Shown: positions 37,871 to 45,767 of the stretch, piece by piece | Layout of the letters: each line of letters starts with the position of its first letter | Numbering within the stretch: position 1 is the first letter of the stretch | DNA from: Paracoccaceae bacterium | GTDB lineage: Bacteria; Pseudomonadota; Alphaproteobacteria; Rhodobacterales; Rhodobacteraceae | Length of the DNA stretch: 55,987 nt | Direction: 5' to 3' | Assembly: GCA_027484915.1 (NCBI GenBank) | Contig: JAIXSA010000100.1 | Coordinates: 1 to 55,987 of the forward strand | The notes under the pieces: generated by a model | Database searches by the model: none | What the model saw: only the letters and a program-made list of their open reading frames with translations | What the model was told of the DNA's origin: nothing | Position numbers and translations under genes: made by a program

Positions 37871-40776
37871 GGGTTGACGGCAAGGGGCTGATCGACCGGA
37901 CAAAGCCGGTCCGCTTCCGCTTCGACGGGAAGGATTATGCCGGGTACAAGGGCGATACGCTGGCATCTGCGCTGCTGGCGAACGATGTCCGGCTGGTGGG
38001 GCGGTCGTTCAAGTATCACCGGCCTCGGGGCGTTCTGACTGCGGGGTCGGAGGAGCCGAATGCGCTGGTCGAGGTCGTGGGGCCGTCGAACCAGACGCCG
38101 AACGTCCGCGCGACGATGCAGGAGGTGTTCGAGGGGCTGGTGGCGCAGTCACAAAACCGGCTGGGGTCGCTGCGGTTCGACCTGATGGCAGTGAATGATT
38201 ACCTGTCGCCCTTCCTCTCGGCAGGGTTCTACTACAAGACCTTCATGTGGCCGCGCGCCTTCTGGGAGGGGCTCTATGAGCCGCTAATTCGCCGGGCGGC
38301 GGGGCTTGGCAGCCTTTCGGGCAAGCATGACGAGGGGACCTACGAGAAGGCCTTCGCCTTCTGCGATGTGCTGGTGATCGGCTCGGGTCCTGCGGGCCTG
38401 ATGGCCGCCCTGACGGCGGGGCGGGCGGGGGCGGATGTCATCCTGTGCGAGGAGAGCCATGTCCTTGGGGGCCGCTTGCTGTCGGATGGAGGGACGATTG
38501 GCGGTCAGCCCGCCGGGGAATGGGTGGCCTCGGTTCTGGCGGAGTTGCAGGCGCTGCCGAACGTGCGGATCATGGCGCGGACGACGGTGACGGGGGCCTA
38601 TGACCACGGCACCTATGGCGCGTTGGAGCGGGTGGGGTTGCACAAGCCTGCGCGACCGAACCTGCCGCGGGAGTGCTTCTGGCGGATCGTGGCGAAGCAT
38701 GCGGTGCTGGCCGCAGGCGCGTTGGAGCGGCCGGTGGCGTTCGAGAACAACGACCGGCCGGGGATCATGATGGCGTCCGCCGTCCGGACCTACCTCAACC
38801 GCTATGGCGTGGTGCCGGGCAAGCGCGTGACGCTGTTTGCCAACACCGACCAGGCGCGGGGGGTGGCTCGGGAGTTGATGGCGGCGGGGGTGACGATGGC
38901 GGCGATCATTGATCCGCGCCCCGATGCCAGTGCCGTTGAGGATTGCCCGGTGCATGTGGGTGCGGAGGTTGTGGGGTCTCGCGGAAGGCTGGGGCTGTCG
39001 GGGATCCAGGTGCGGAAGGGGTCGGAGATCATCGAGATCGAAACCGATTGCCTCGCGATGTCGGGCGGCTGGAACCCGACGATCCATCTGACCTGCCACA
39101 TGAACGGGCGGCCGCGCTGGAGCGAGGACCTTGCTGCCTTTGTGCCGATGGAGGGGGCTGTGCCGGGGCTGGTCGCAGTGGGGGCGGCGAACGGGTCGTT
39201 CTCGACGCATGGCGCTTTGGCCACGGGGCATGCGGCAGGGATGAAGGCGGTCGAGGCGCTCGGGCGGAAGGTCTCGGTTCCGGTGCCGGAAGCCGAGGAC
39301 ATGCCCTATCGCCTGAAGGCGCTGTGGGCGGTGGAGGGGAAGGGCCGGGCCTGGCTCGACTTTGCCAACGACGTGACGACCAAGGACGTGAAGCTGGCCG
39401 CGCAGGAGGGCTTCCGGTCCGTCGAGCACATGAAGCGCTACACGACGCAAGGCATGGCGCCGGATCAGGGGAAGAACTCCAACGTTGCGGCGCTGGCGGT
39501 GCTGGCGGATGCGACGGGGCGGGGGATTGCCGAGACGGGGGTGACGACGTTCCGGCCGCCTTACACTCCGGTGTCGATCGCCGCGATGGGGGCGGGGGGC
39601 CGGGCCGAGGGTTTCGCGCCGCAGCGGTTCCTGACGAGCGATCAGGCCAGCCGCGACCGGGGCGCGCCGATGATCGAGGCGGGGCTTTGGTATCGGCCTT
39701 CCTATTTCCCGAAGCCGGGAGAGACGACGTGGCGCGAGGCTTGTGACCGTGAGGTCAACATGGTCCGGCAGGCGGTCGGGGTGGCCGATGTCTCGACCCT
39801 GGGGAAGATCGACATCCAGGGCCGCGATGCGGGCAAGTTCCTGGACTTCGTCTACACCAACACGTTCAGCACCTTGCCGGTGGGCCGGGTCCGCTATGGC
39901 CTGATGCTGCGCGAGGATGGGCTGGTGCTGGACGACGGCACTTCCGCCCGGCTGGGAGAAAACCATTACCTGATGACCACCACAACAGCGGCGGCGGGGC
40001 TGGTGATGCGGCATCTGGATTTTGTCCATCAGGCCTTCTGCGCGGACTGGCAGGTGCGGTTCATCTCGGTAACCGAAAGCTGGGCGCAGTTCGCCGTTGC
40101 AGGGCCGAAGGCGCGGGGGCTGGTGAATTCGTTCCTTGAGACGCCGGTCGAGTTGCCGTTCATGGGCGTGGCCCCGGTCCGGATCGGGGGCGTGGATGGG
40201 CGGCTGTTCCGGATCTCGTTCAGTGGCGAGGAGGGGTATGAACTTGCGGTCCCGACGCGTTATGGCGAGGCGCTGTTCCGCGATCTCGTGGCGCGGGCAG
40301 AGACGATGGGCGGCGGGCCCTACGGGATGGAGGCGCTGAACGTCCTGCGGATCGAGAAGGGCTTCATCACCCATGCCGAGATTCATGGCCGGGTGACGGC
40401 GCATGACATCGGGATGGAGAAGATGGTCAGCGCGAAGAAGGACTGCATCGGCAAGGCGGCGGCGACGCGGCCGGGGATGTGGGGTCCGGAGCGCGAACAG
40501 CTGGTGGGCTTGAAGGCCAGTGCGCCGATTTCGGCGGGGGCGCATCTCTTCGTGCCGGGGGCCGAGGTGCACCGCGAGACGGATCAGGGCTATGTCACCA
40601 GCATCTGCTGGTCGCCCACCGTCGGGGCCTGGCTGGGGCTTGGCTTCCTGAAGGACGGGCGGGCGCGGTTGGGCGAAAAGGTCCGACTGGTCGACCATCT
40701 GCGCGGGCTGGACGTGATCTGCGAGGTCTGCCACCCGGTGTTCCACGACCCGGACGGGGAGAAGCTGCGTGCCTGA
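37867..40776 (+). CDS. soxA: Sarcosine oxidase subunit alpha
   Basis: A 969-residue subunit. The N-terminal part (FRFDGKDYAGYKGDTLASALLAND, RSFKYHRPRGV) is the ferredoxin-like domain without 2Fe-2S cysteines, as expected in this family. A NAD-binding motif follows (VLVIGSGPAGLMAALTAGRAG, about 171-191), then the central domain, and a C-terminal aminomethyltransferase-like folate domain from about residue 600 (YRPSYFPKPGETTWREACDREV, ISFSGEEGYELAVP, GLGFLKDG). It takes the methylene group onto tetrahydrofolate. It overlaps soxG by 8 bases. Confidence 0.95.
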   Translation: MRVDGKGLIDRTKPVRFRFDGKDYAGYKGDTLASALLANDVRLVGRSFKYHRPRGVLTAGSEEPNALVEVVGPSNQTPNVRATMQEVFEGLVAQSQNRLGSLRFDLMAVNDYLSPFLSAGFYYKTFMWPRAFWEGLYEPLIRRAAGLGSLSGKHDEGTYEKAFAFCDVLVIGSGPAGLMAALTAGRAGADVILCEESHVLGGRLLSDGGTIGGQPAGEWVASVLAELQALPNVRIMARTTVTGAYDHGTYGALERVGLHKPARPNLPRECFWRIVAKHAVLAAGALERPVAFENNDRPGIMMASAVRTYLNRYGVVPGKRVTLFANTDQARGVARELMAAGVTMAAIIDPRPDASAVEDCPVHVGAEVVGSRGRLGLSGIQVRKGSEIIEIETDCLAMSGGWNPTIHLTCHMNGRPRWSEDLAAFVPMEGAVPGLVAVGAANGSFSTHGALATGHAAGMKAVEALGRKVSVPVPEAEDMPYRLKALWAVEGKGRAWLDFANDVTTKDVKLAAQEGFRSVEHMKRYTTQGMAPDQGKNSNVAALAVLADATGRGIAETGVTTFRPPYTPVSIAAMGAGGRAEGFAPQRFLTSDQASRDRGAPMIEAGLWYRPSYFPKPGETTWREACDREVNMVRQAVGVADVSTLGKIDIQGRDAGKFLDFVYTNTFSTLPVGRVRYGLMLREDGLVLDDGTSARLGENHYLMTTTTAAAGLVMRHLDFVHQAFCADWQVRFISVTESWAQFAVAGPKARGLVNSFLETPVELPFMGVAPVRIGGVDGRLFRISFSGEEGYELAVPTRYGEALFRDLVARAETMGGGPYGMEALNVLRIEKGFITHAEIHGRVTAHDIGMEKMVSAKKDCIGKAAATRPGMWGPEREQLVGLKASAPISAGAHLFVPGAEVHRETDQGYVTSICWSPTVGAWLGLGFLKDGRARLGEKVRLVDHLRGLDVICEVCHPVFHDPDGEKLRA

Positions 40777-41314
40777 ACTCATCGCGAAATCTGCGCTCGA
40801 GGGGCGTGAACTGACGGTCGGGACGGTGACTTTGGCTGAGGTCGATGTGGGACCCATCACCTCTATCGCCGTGTTTCCCGGCGGGGCGAAGGCCGTGGCA
40901 AAGGGGCTGAAGGCCTTGGGGCTGGCTATGCCGGAGCCGAACAGCTTTACCGAGAAGAAGGGTGCCCGGATCGTCTGGACCGGGCGGGAACAGGCCTTTC
41001 TGCTGGGGGCCGATTGCCCGGCGCTGGAAAGCGCGGCGGTGACGGACCAGTCCGACGGGTGGGCGGTCCTTTCGGTCAGCGGAGCAGGCGCGGTCGACGT
41101 GCTGGCGCGCTGGGTGCCGCTGGACCTGCGGCTTGGCGCATGTCCCGTGGGGGGCGCGGTCCGGACCCAGCTGAACCACATGAATGTGGTGATCCTGCGC
41201 ACGGGCGACCATGCCTTTGAGATCATGGTCTTCCGCAGCATGGCCCGGACGGCCTGGCACGAGGTCGAAAGCGCCATGCATATGCTCGCTGCCCGGTCGG
41301 CCACGAAAATCTAG
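40769..41314 (+). CDS. soxG: Sarcosine oxidase subunit gamma
   Basis: A 181-residue subunit starting at a GTG that overlaps the soxA end by 8 bases. The pattern (VDVGPITSIAVFPGG, EPNSFTEKKGARIVWTGREQAFLLG, VTDQSDGWAVLSVSGAGAVDVLARWVPLDL, TWHEV-like TAWHEVESA) matches the gamma subunit, which resembles part of the aminomethyltransferase fold and contacts alpha. It completes soxBDAG. No folate-cycle genes follow directly. Confidence 0.92.
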   Translation: MPELIAKSALEGRELTVGTVTLAEVDVGPITSIAVFPGGAKAVAKGLKALGLAMPEPNSFTEKKGARIVWTGREQAFLLGADCPALESAAVTDQSDGWAVLSVSGAGAVDVLARWVPLDLRLGACPVGGAVRTQLNHMNVVILRTGDHAFEIMVFRSMARTAWHEVESAMHMLAARSATKI

Positions 41315-41370
41315 GCGGAATCGCGCAAAGAGAAGAATTTGTCACTGGCGTGTGATCTGGCAGGAGTTTA

Positions 41371-41403
41371 CACCTTTTCTTAATGCGCGATTAAGAAAAG
41401 GTG
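41371..41403 (+). promoter_or_regulatory. Perfect 14-bp inverted repeat over the DegT ribosome-binding site
   Basis: CACCTTTTCTTAAT (41371-41384) and ATTAAGAAAAGGTG (41390-41403) are exact inverted copies with a 5-base centre GCGCG. The right arm holds AAAAGG, the only good ribosome-binding site, five to ten bases before the ATG at 41408. As RNA it would hide that site; as DNA it is a symmetric operator. Its AT content is conspicuous in this GC-rich sequence. Confidence 0.7.
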
Positions 41404-41407
41404 CACG

Positions 41408-42595
41408 ATGGCTCCCGACGGTCAGACACTGGCTCCGAACGTTTACGACGCCGAGCCGATCCCGGCGGCCGCGCGGGCCGAGATCGACCGGCTGCTGCTG
41501 TCGGGTGACCTCTTCCGGTATACGGCCCCGTCGGATGCGCCCGTCGCGCTGCTGGAGGCCGAGTTTGCTGCCCTGCTGGGCGCGCGCTATGCGCTGGCGG
41601 TGTCGTCCTGTTCTGCGGCGCTGTTCCTGTCGCTGAAGGCGTTGGACCTGCCGAAGGGGGCCCGCGTGCTGATCCCGGCCTTCACCTTCGCGGCAGTGCC
41701 GTCGTCGGTGGTGCATGCGGACTGCGTGCCGGTGCTGGTCGAAGTAGGCGAAAACTACCGGGTCGACATGGCCGACTTCGCGCGGAAGCTGCCCGAGGCC
41801 GACGCGGTGATGATCAGCCACATGCGGGGGCATACCTCGGACATGGATGCGATCATGCGGCTCTGCGACGCGGCGGGCGTGCCGGTGATCGAGGATGCGG
41901 CCCATTCGCTGGGCACGGTCTGGGGCGGTCGGAACATCGGGACGATCGGGAAGGTCGGCTGCTTCAGCTTCCAGTCCTACAAGCTGGTGAATGCGGGCGA
42001 AGGCGGGATCATGATCACCGACGATCCCGAGATTGCGGCGCGGGCGATCATCATGTCGGGGGCCTATGAGACCAACTGGAAGAAGCATCCGGGCCTGACG
42101 AATTCCTGCGCGCACTGGCAGAACAAGCTGCCGCTGTATAATTTGCGGATGCAGAACCTGTCGGCGGCGGTGATCCGTCCGCAGCTGCCCTTGGTGGCCG
42201 AACGGGTGGCGAAGGGTCGCGCCGGGCATGACCGGGTGGCGGCGGAGTTGAACCTGTCCGCGCATCTGGCGGTGCCGGAGTCGCTGGGGCCTGAGGAACG
42301 CGCGCCGGATTCTATCCAGTTCAACCTGGTGGGCGGCTGGACGGATGCGGAGGCAGTGGCCTTCCAGACGGCAGCGAAGGCTCGCGGTGTGTCGGTCCAG
42401 ATCTTCGGCTTGAGCGAAGGGAACGCGCGGGCGTTCTGGAACTGGCAGTTCCTGGGCGAGACCCCCGACCTGCCGCAGACCCGGGCGATGCTGATGCGGG
42501 CCTGCGACGTGCGGCTGCCGACCCGGCTGACGGAGGCCGAACTTGACTACATCGCGCGGGCGATCGTGGAGGCGGCGGCGGAGGTTCGCGGCTGA
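41408..42595 (+). CDS. DegT/DnrJ/EryC1/StrS family PLP aminotransferase
   Basis: A 395-residue fold type I PLP enzyme. The PLP lysine is Lys192 in CFSFQSYKLVNAGEGGIM; EDAAHSLG upstream supplies the Asp that contacts the pyridine N. Family members aminate keto-sugars, but some act on non-sugar substrates such as inositol or other alcohols after oxidation. Nearby genes are not sugar-nucleotide genes, so the substrate is open. It follows soxG by 93 bases, with a separate control element (41371-41403). Confidence 0.9.
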   Translation: MAPDGQTLAPNVYDAEPIPAAARAEIDRLLLSGDLFRYTAPSDAPVALLEAEFAALLGARYALAVSSCSAALFLSLKALDLPKGARVLIPAFTFAAVPSSVVHADCVPVLVEVGENYRVDMADFARKLPEADAVMISHMRGHTSDMDAIMRLCDAAGVPVIEDAAHSLGTVWGGRNIGTIGKVGCFSFQSYKLVNAGEGGIMITDDPEIAARAIIMSGAYETNWKKHPGLTNSCAHWQNKLPLYNLRMQNLSAAVIRPQLPLVAERVAKGRAGHDRVAAELNLSAHLAVPESLGPEERAPDSIQFNLVGGWTDAEAVAFQTAAKARGVSVQIFGLSEGNARAFWNWQFLGETPDLPQTRAMLMRACDVRLPTRLTEAELDYIARAIVEAAAEVRG

Positions 42596-42600
42596 CCTGT

Positions 42601-42663
42601 CCACGCGTGGGCAGGTTTTCAGGCTCAAGGAAATCAGTGGCTTGGCTGTGGGCGTTAGGCAAG
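42601..42663 (+). repeat. Dispersed intergenic repeat, copy B
   Basis: It begins CCACGCGTGGGCAGG five bases after the DegT stop, contains GGAAATCAGTGGCTTGGCTG and ends GGGCGTTAGGCAAG. It lacks about seven bases found near the end of copies A and C. The start is a perfect palindrome, CCACGCGTGG. Confidence 0.75.
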
Positions 42664-42780
42664 CGTTAAGCTTTTGACTTGTGGCCCCGCACCCCCATTC
42701 CTTCCCCGCGGAGGGGCAGGGGAAGCGCTTCTTGTTGCTGGTGGTCCCGGTGGTCAGACGCTGCGCTTGGCCCTGCGGTT

Positions 42781-42818
42781 GGATGCCTCCGGAGGGGATA
42801 TGTGGGCAAAGATGAAAG
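42781..42818 (+). repeat. GGATGCCTCCGG-type intergenic repeat, copy 2
   Basis: A 38-base element beginning GGATGCCTCCGGAGGGGATA and ending GATGAAAG, 12 bases before the end of the convergent LysR gene. It matches the element at 37556-37593 without gaps. The gap 42596-42830 holds this repeat and dispersed repeat copy B, and otherwise nothing recognised. Confidence 0.65.
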
Positions 42819-42830
42819 GCTTGGCGTGCC

Positions 42831-43775
42831 TTAAAGGACGCGGAGCGCGGGGGCGAGCCAGGGGGTGGTTTTCAGGGCCGGGCTGATGACGACCTCTTCG
42901 ATGAGGGGCTTCAGGCGCTGGGCGATCTGGGTTGGGACGCCCTGCAGAATTCCGGCGCGGGCTGAGAGCGAAAGAGTGCGTGAGAGCGCGGGGAAGGGGA
43001 GGGGGCGGACCTCGACCTTGTCCCGGAAGGCGCGGGCCTGGTGGAGCGCGAGGGGGGTGAGGATGGTCCAACCCTCGCCACCAGCGACCATCGCGAGGAT
43101 GGCGGCGTAGCTGTCAAGCTCGAACCGGTGGGCGGGCTTGAGGCCGTGGCGCGCCAGGTGGGCAGCGATCTGGCGGCCCATCAGGTGGCGGGCAGTGTAG
43201 AGGATGAGAGGGAGGTCGTCGATCCTTGCGCCTGGCGGGGTCACGGCGACGAAGGGTTCGGAGAGGATGGGGTGGACTTCGCGCCAGTCCTCGGGCGTCT
43301 GGTCGGCGCTGTCCGCGGCGATGACGATGTCGAGGGCGCGGGCTTCGAGCTGGTCCATCAAGCGGTGGCTGGCCCCGGTTTCCAAGAGGAAGCGGCAGCC
43401 TTTCAGGTCCTTCGCGAGGGCCGAGAGGAGGCGGGGGGTTACGTCACTGTCGAAATCCTCGATCACGCCGAGGCGGAGCGTAGTGAGGCCCGAAAGGTCC
43501 GCCATCGCCAGTTCGGCCCGGGCCTCGGAGGCGGCGTTGAGGATCGTCTGGGCGTGGCGGCGGAACATTGCACCGGCGGGCGTCACCTGCACGGGGCGGC
43601 TGGCGCGATCGAGAAGGGTGGCGCCGAGGGCGGCTTCAAGCACGGTGAGTTGCTGGCTGATGGCAGAGGGCGAGACGCCCAGGCGGCGGGCGGCAGCGGA
43701 GATCGAGCCTTCCTCGGCAGCGGCGACGAAGACCTCGATCCCCCAGAGCGTGACGCGGCCTTCGGCTTCGGCCAT
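42831..43775 (-). CDS. LysR-family transcriptional regulator
   Basis: A 314-residue regulator with an N-terminal helix-turn-helix (WGIEVFVAAAEEGSISAAARRLGVSPSAISQQLTVLEAALG, about 11-51) and a C-terminal effector-binding domain (TTLRLGVIEDFDSDVTPRLL, then GEGWTILTPLAL). The effector is not known. It starts 3 bases after the phaR stop on the same strand, so it is probably co-transcribed with phaR; its targets may be elsewhere. Confidence 0.93.
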   Translation of the reverse strand: MAEAEGRVTLWGIEVFVAAAEEGSISAAARRLGVSPSAISQQLTVLEAALGATLLDRASRPVQVTPAGAMFRRHAQTILNAASEARAELAMADLSGLTTLRLGVIEDFDSDVTPRLLSALAKDLKGCRFLLETGASHRLMDQLEARALDIVIAADSADQTPEDWREVHPILSEPFVAVTPPGARIDDLPLILYTARHLMGRQIAAHLARHGLKPAHRFELDSYAAILAMVAGGEGWTILTPLALHQARAFRDKVEVRPLPFPALSRTLSLSARAGILQGVPTQIAQRLKPLIEEVVISPALKTTPWLAPALRVL

Positions 43776-43778
43776 CGG

Positions 43779-44333
43779 TCAGAGCTTGGAGAGTTTCTTT
43801 TGCAGCTCGGCCAGTTGCCGCTTGATCTCGGCGATGTCGTCGGCAGAGGCGGGCGTTTCTTCTTCCTTGGTGGGACCCGAGCCGGACCAGCCAGGCATTC
43901 CGCCCATCATCGTCTTCAGGAAGGCTTCCTGCTGCTTGCGAAGCGCCTCGAAACCTGGAACGGCGGCCAGCGGGTTCGGGATCGCAGCGAGGTTTTCGAC
44001 CATCTTGGCCTGACTGTCGCGCAGCATTTCAAAGGACGAGGCGAGGAACTGCGGCATCACCGCCTGCATCCCGGTGGCGTAGCTGCGGACGAGGTCGGTC
44101 AGGACGCCGACGGGAAGGACGCTTTCGCCCTTGGATTCATGTTCCGCGACGATCTGGAGGAGGTACTGCCTGGTCAGGTCATCGCCGGTCTTGAGGTCGA
44201 CGATCTGCACTTCGCGCCCCTGGCGGATGAAACCGGCTATGTCTTCCAGCGTCACGTAGTCCGAGGTTTCGGTGTTGTAGAGCCTGCGGCTGGCGTAGCG
44301 CTTGATGAGAAGCGGCTTGTCGGTGTCGGCCAT
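43779..44333 (-). CDS. phaR: Polyhydroxyalkanoate synthesis repressor PhaR
   Basis: A 184-residue repressor of phasin and PHA genes. The N-terminal DNA-binding domain LIKRYASRRLYNTETSDYVTLEDIAGFIRQGREVQIVD is diagnostic, and the PHB-accumulation domain (QYLLQIVAEHE... VRSYATGMQAVMPQFLASSFE) follows. The C terminus is an acidic and coiled helix (AEIKRQLAELQKKLSKL). The ATG at 44333 has GGGGGAAC upstream. In the known mechanism PhaR leaves its DNA sites when nascent PHA granules bind it. Candidate sites are at 45682-45719 and 47592-47602. Confidence 0.95.
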   Translation of the reverse strand: MADTDKPLLIKRYASRRLYNTETSDYVTLEDIAGFIRQGREVQIVDLKTGDDLTRQYLLQIVAEHESKGESVLPVGVLTDLVRSYATGMQAVMPQFLASSFEMLRDSQAKMVENLAAIPNPLAAVPGFEALRKQQEAFLKTMMGGMPGWSGSGPTKEEETPASADDIAEIKRQLAELQKKLSKL

Positions 44334-44411
44334 CGTGTTCCCCCCGGCGTCTTTTGCGCCCGCAGAGAAGCTTAAGGTGGGGCGCAGCAAAAAGAAAGCA
44401 TTCTGCGCAGG

Positions 44412-45053
44412 TCACTTCGCCCGCGCAGCATCGGCCGCCGCGAAGTGGTCCATCTGGTCCTGGTGCGCCTTCAGGAACGCGGGGCGCGCGGTGATGCGGT
44501 CGGTGTAGGCCTGCAGGGCGGGATAGGGGTCAAGCGCGGCGCGAAGTTTCTTCACCCGCAGGATGTCGGCCATCAGAAGGTCAGCCACGGTAAACCGGTC
44601 AGCGGCGAGATGGTCGCGCTGGGAAAGGACGGTTTCCAGGCGAGAGAGGCGCGAGGCGAGCCAGCCTTCCAGCGGGTTCTCCGGCGGGTTGGACAGGCCG
44701 ATGACCCACCAGGGGACCGAGACCATCTCGATCGAGTTGAGGCCCGAGATCACCCATTCCAAGGTCTGGGCCTTGCCGACGGGGTCGCGCGGCATCAAGG
44801 TTTCGGACTTGTCTGCAAGGTGCAGCAGGCAGGCGCCGCTTTCGAAGAGCGTGACCTCGCCGTCCTGCAGGGCCGGAACCTGGGCGAAGGGCTGGCGGGC
44901 AAGGTGGTCGGGGCTGGTACGATCCTCGAACCGGACGGTGGCGATGCTGTAGGGAAGGCCCACTTCTTCGCACGCCCAGCGGAGACGGATGTCGCGGACA
45001 TGGCCGCGCGGGGGCGGGGGAACCCAGTCGTAGGTCCAGATGGTCAGGGTCAT
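44412..45053 (-). CDS. Glutathione S-transferase family protein
   Basis: A 213-residue protein with a thioredoxin-like N-terminal domain (IRLRWACEEVGLPYSIATVRF, then FAQVPALQDGEVTLFESGACLLHLAD, where VPAL holds the cis-Pro and ES contacts glutathione) and a helical C-terminal domain (DHLAADRFTVADLLMADIL). It probably acts in the cytosol on electrophiles or as a chaperone-like reductase; the substrate is unknown. It lies between phaP and phaR. Confidence 0.92.
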   Translation of the reverse strand: MTLTIWTYDWVPPPPRGHVRDIRLRWACEEVGLPYSIATVRFEDRTSPDHLARQPFAQVPALQDGEVTLFESGACLLHLADKSETLMPRDPVGKAQTLEWVISGLNSIEMVSVPWWVIGLSNPPENPLEGWLASRLSRLETVLSQRDHLAADRFTVADLLMADILRVKKLRAALDPYPALQAYTDRITARPAFLKAHQDQMDHFAAADAARAK

Positions 45054-45090
45054 GGGCGGCCTTCCTTTGCGGCAAGGATGGAAGGATGCC

Positions 45091-45127
45091 GGAAAAAGAA
45101 CAAGGCCCGGAGCGAACTCCGGGCCTT
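45091..45127 (-). terminator. Intrinsic terminator after phaP
   Basis: AAGGCCCGGAG (45102-45112) and CTCCGGGCCTT (45117-45127) form a perfect 11-bp stem; read on the minus strand the loop is TTCG and the stem is followed by GTTCTTTTTCC. This is a strong Rho-independent terminator for the phasin transcript. Confidence 0.9.
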
Positions 45128-45159
45128 TACGTGCGCCCTTGGGGCGAACTCGTTACGAA

Positions 45160-45609
45160 TTACTTCGCAGCGGCAGCAGCTTTCTTGGCGACCGAGGTCA
45201 CGTCCGCGGTGGCTTTCTTGACGGCGGCGGTCGCGTCTTCCGACATGTCCTTGCCAGCGGCCAGCATCAGCTCGACCGTTTCCATCTGCACTTTCTTGGC
45301 GACTTCGGCGAAGGCGGCCAGGTTTTCGGCAGCCATTTCGGCAGCGGCCGAAGCGAAGTCGGTCACCGATTTGGTGTAGTCAGCCGGCTCGGACTTGGCC
45401 TTGGCGATGTCGCCAACCTTGGCCAGCGCGTCCTTGGTCCACTTGGCCGAAATCTCGGTCGACTTTTCAGCGGCTTCGATGGCGACTTTCGAGAACTTCT
45501 CGGCGAAGGCGGCCTGGGTCTTGAACGCGTTCTGGAACGCCGAGGCGTCAACCGGGAACGAGGCCATCATGTCCTGCATGGTCTTGGCGAAATCCGGGGT
45601 CTTGGTCAT
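45160..45609 (-). CDS. phaP: Phasin (PHA granule-associated protein)
   Basis: A 149-residue Ala/Lys-rich amphipathic helical protein of the phasin family that coats PHA granules. The start MTKTPDFAKTMQDMMASFPVD is typical; the ATG at 45609 was preferred over one at 45621 because GGAG is well spaced before it. Features are long heptad-like helices (AEKFSKVAIEAAEKSTEISAKWTKDALAKVGDIAKA) and an Ala/Lys C terminus. No Cys. It has its own terminator and two PhaR boxes upstream, so it is a PhaR-repressed gene. Confidence 0.93.
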   Translation of the reverse strand: MTKTPDFAKTMQDMMASFPVDASAFQNAFKTQAAFAEKFSKVAIEAAEKSTEISAKWTKDALAKVGDIAKAKSEPADYTKSVTDFASAAAEMAAENLAAFAEVAKKVQMETVELMLAAGKDMSEDATAAVKKATADVTSVAKKAAAAAK

Positions 45610-45681
45610 GTCATTCTCCATGGGGCCTGCGAGGGGGGAGGGGAGGATCGGCCCGGTTCCTTGATGACGAAGATATACGTG

Positions 45682-45719
45682 CTGCGGTGCAGCATTTCAA
45701 GTCTTTTTCTGCAATGCAG
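45682..45719 (-). promoter_or_regulatory. Two PhaR boxes upstream of phaP
   Basis: CTGCGGTGCAG (45682-45692) and CTGCAATGCAG (45709-45719) both match CTGC-N3-GCAG, the PhaR site described for Rhodobacter sphaeroides. Their starts are 27 bases apart. They lie 73-110 bases before the phaP start, where a promoter is expected. The pair should permit tight, PHA-responsive repression. Confidence 0.85.
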
Positions 45720-45767
45720 CAAAACCTGAGGGCGAGCCGGGTAACCCTGCGGAAAGCGGGTGAAATG

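Noticed and set aside
38284-41304. Minus-strand open frame of 1006 codons opposite soxA/soxG
   Set aside because: It is antisense to two clear sox genes, Arg/His/Pro-rich and without motifs.
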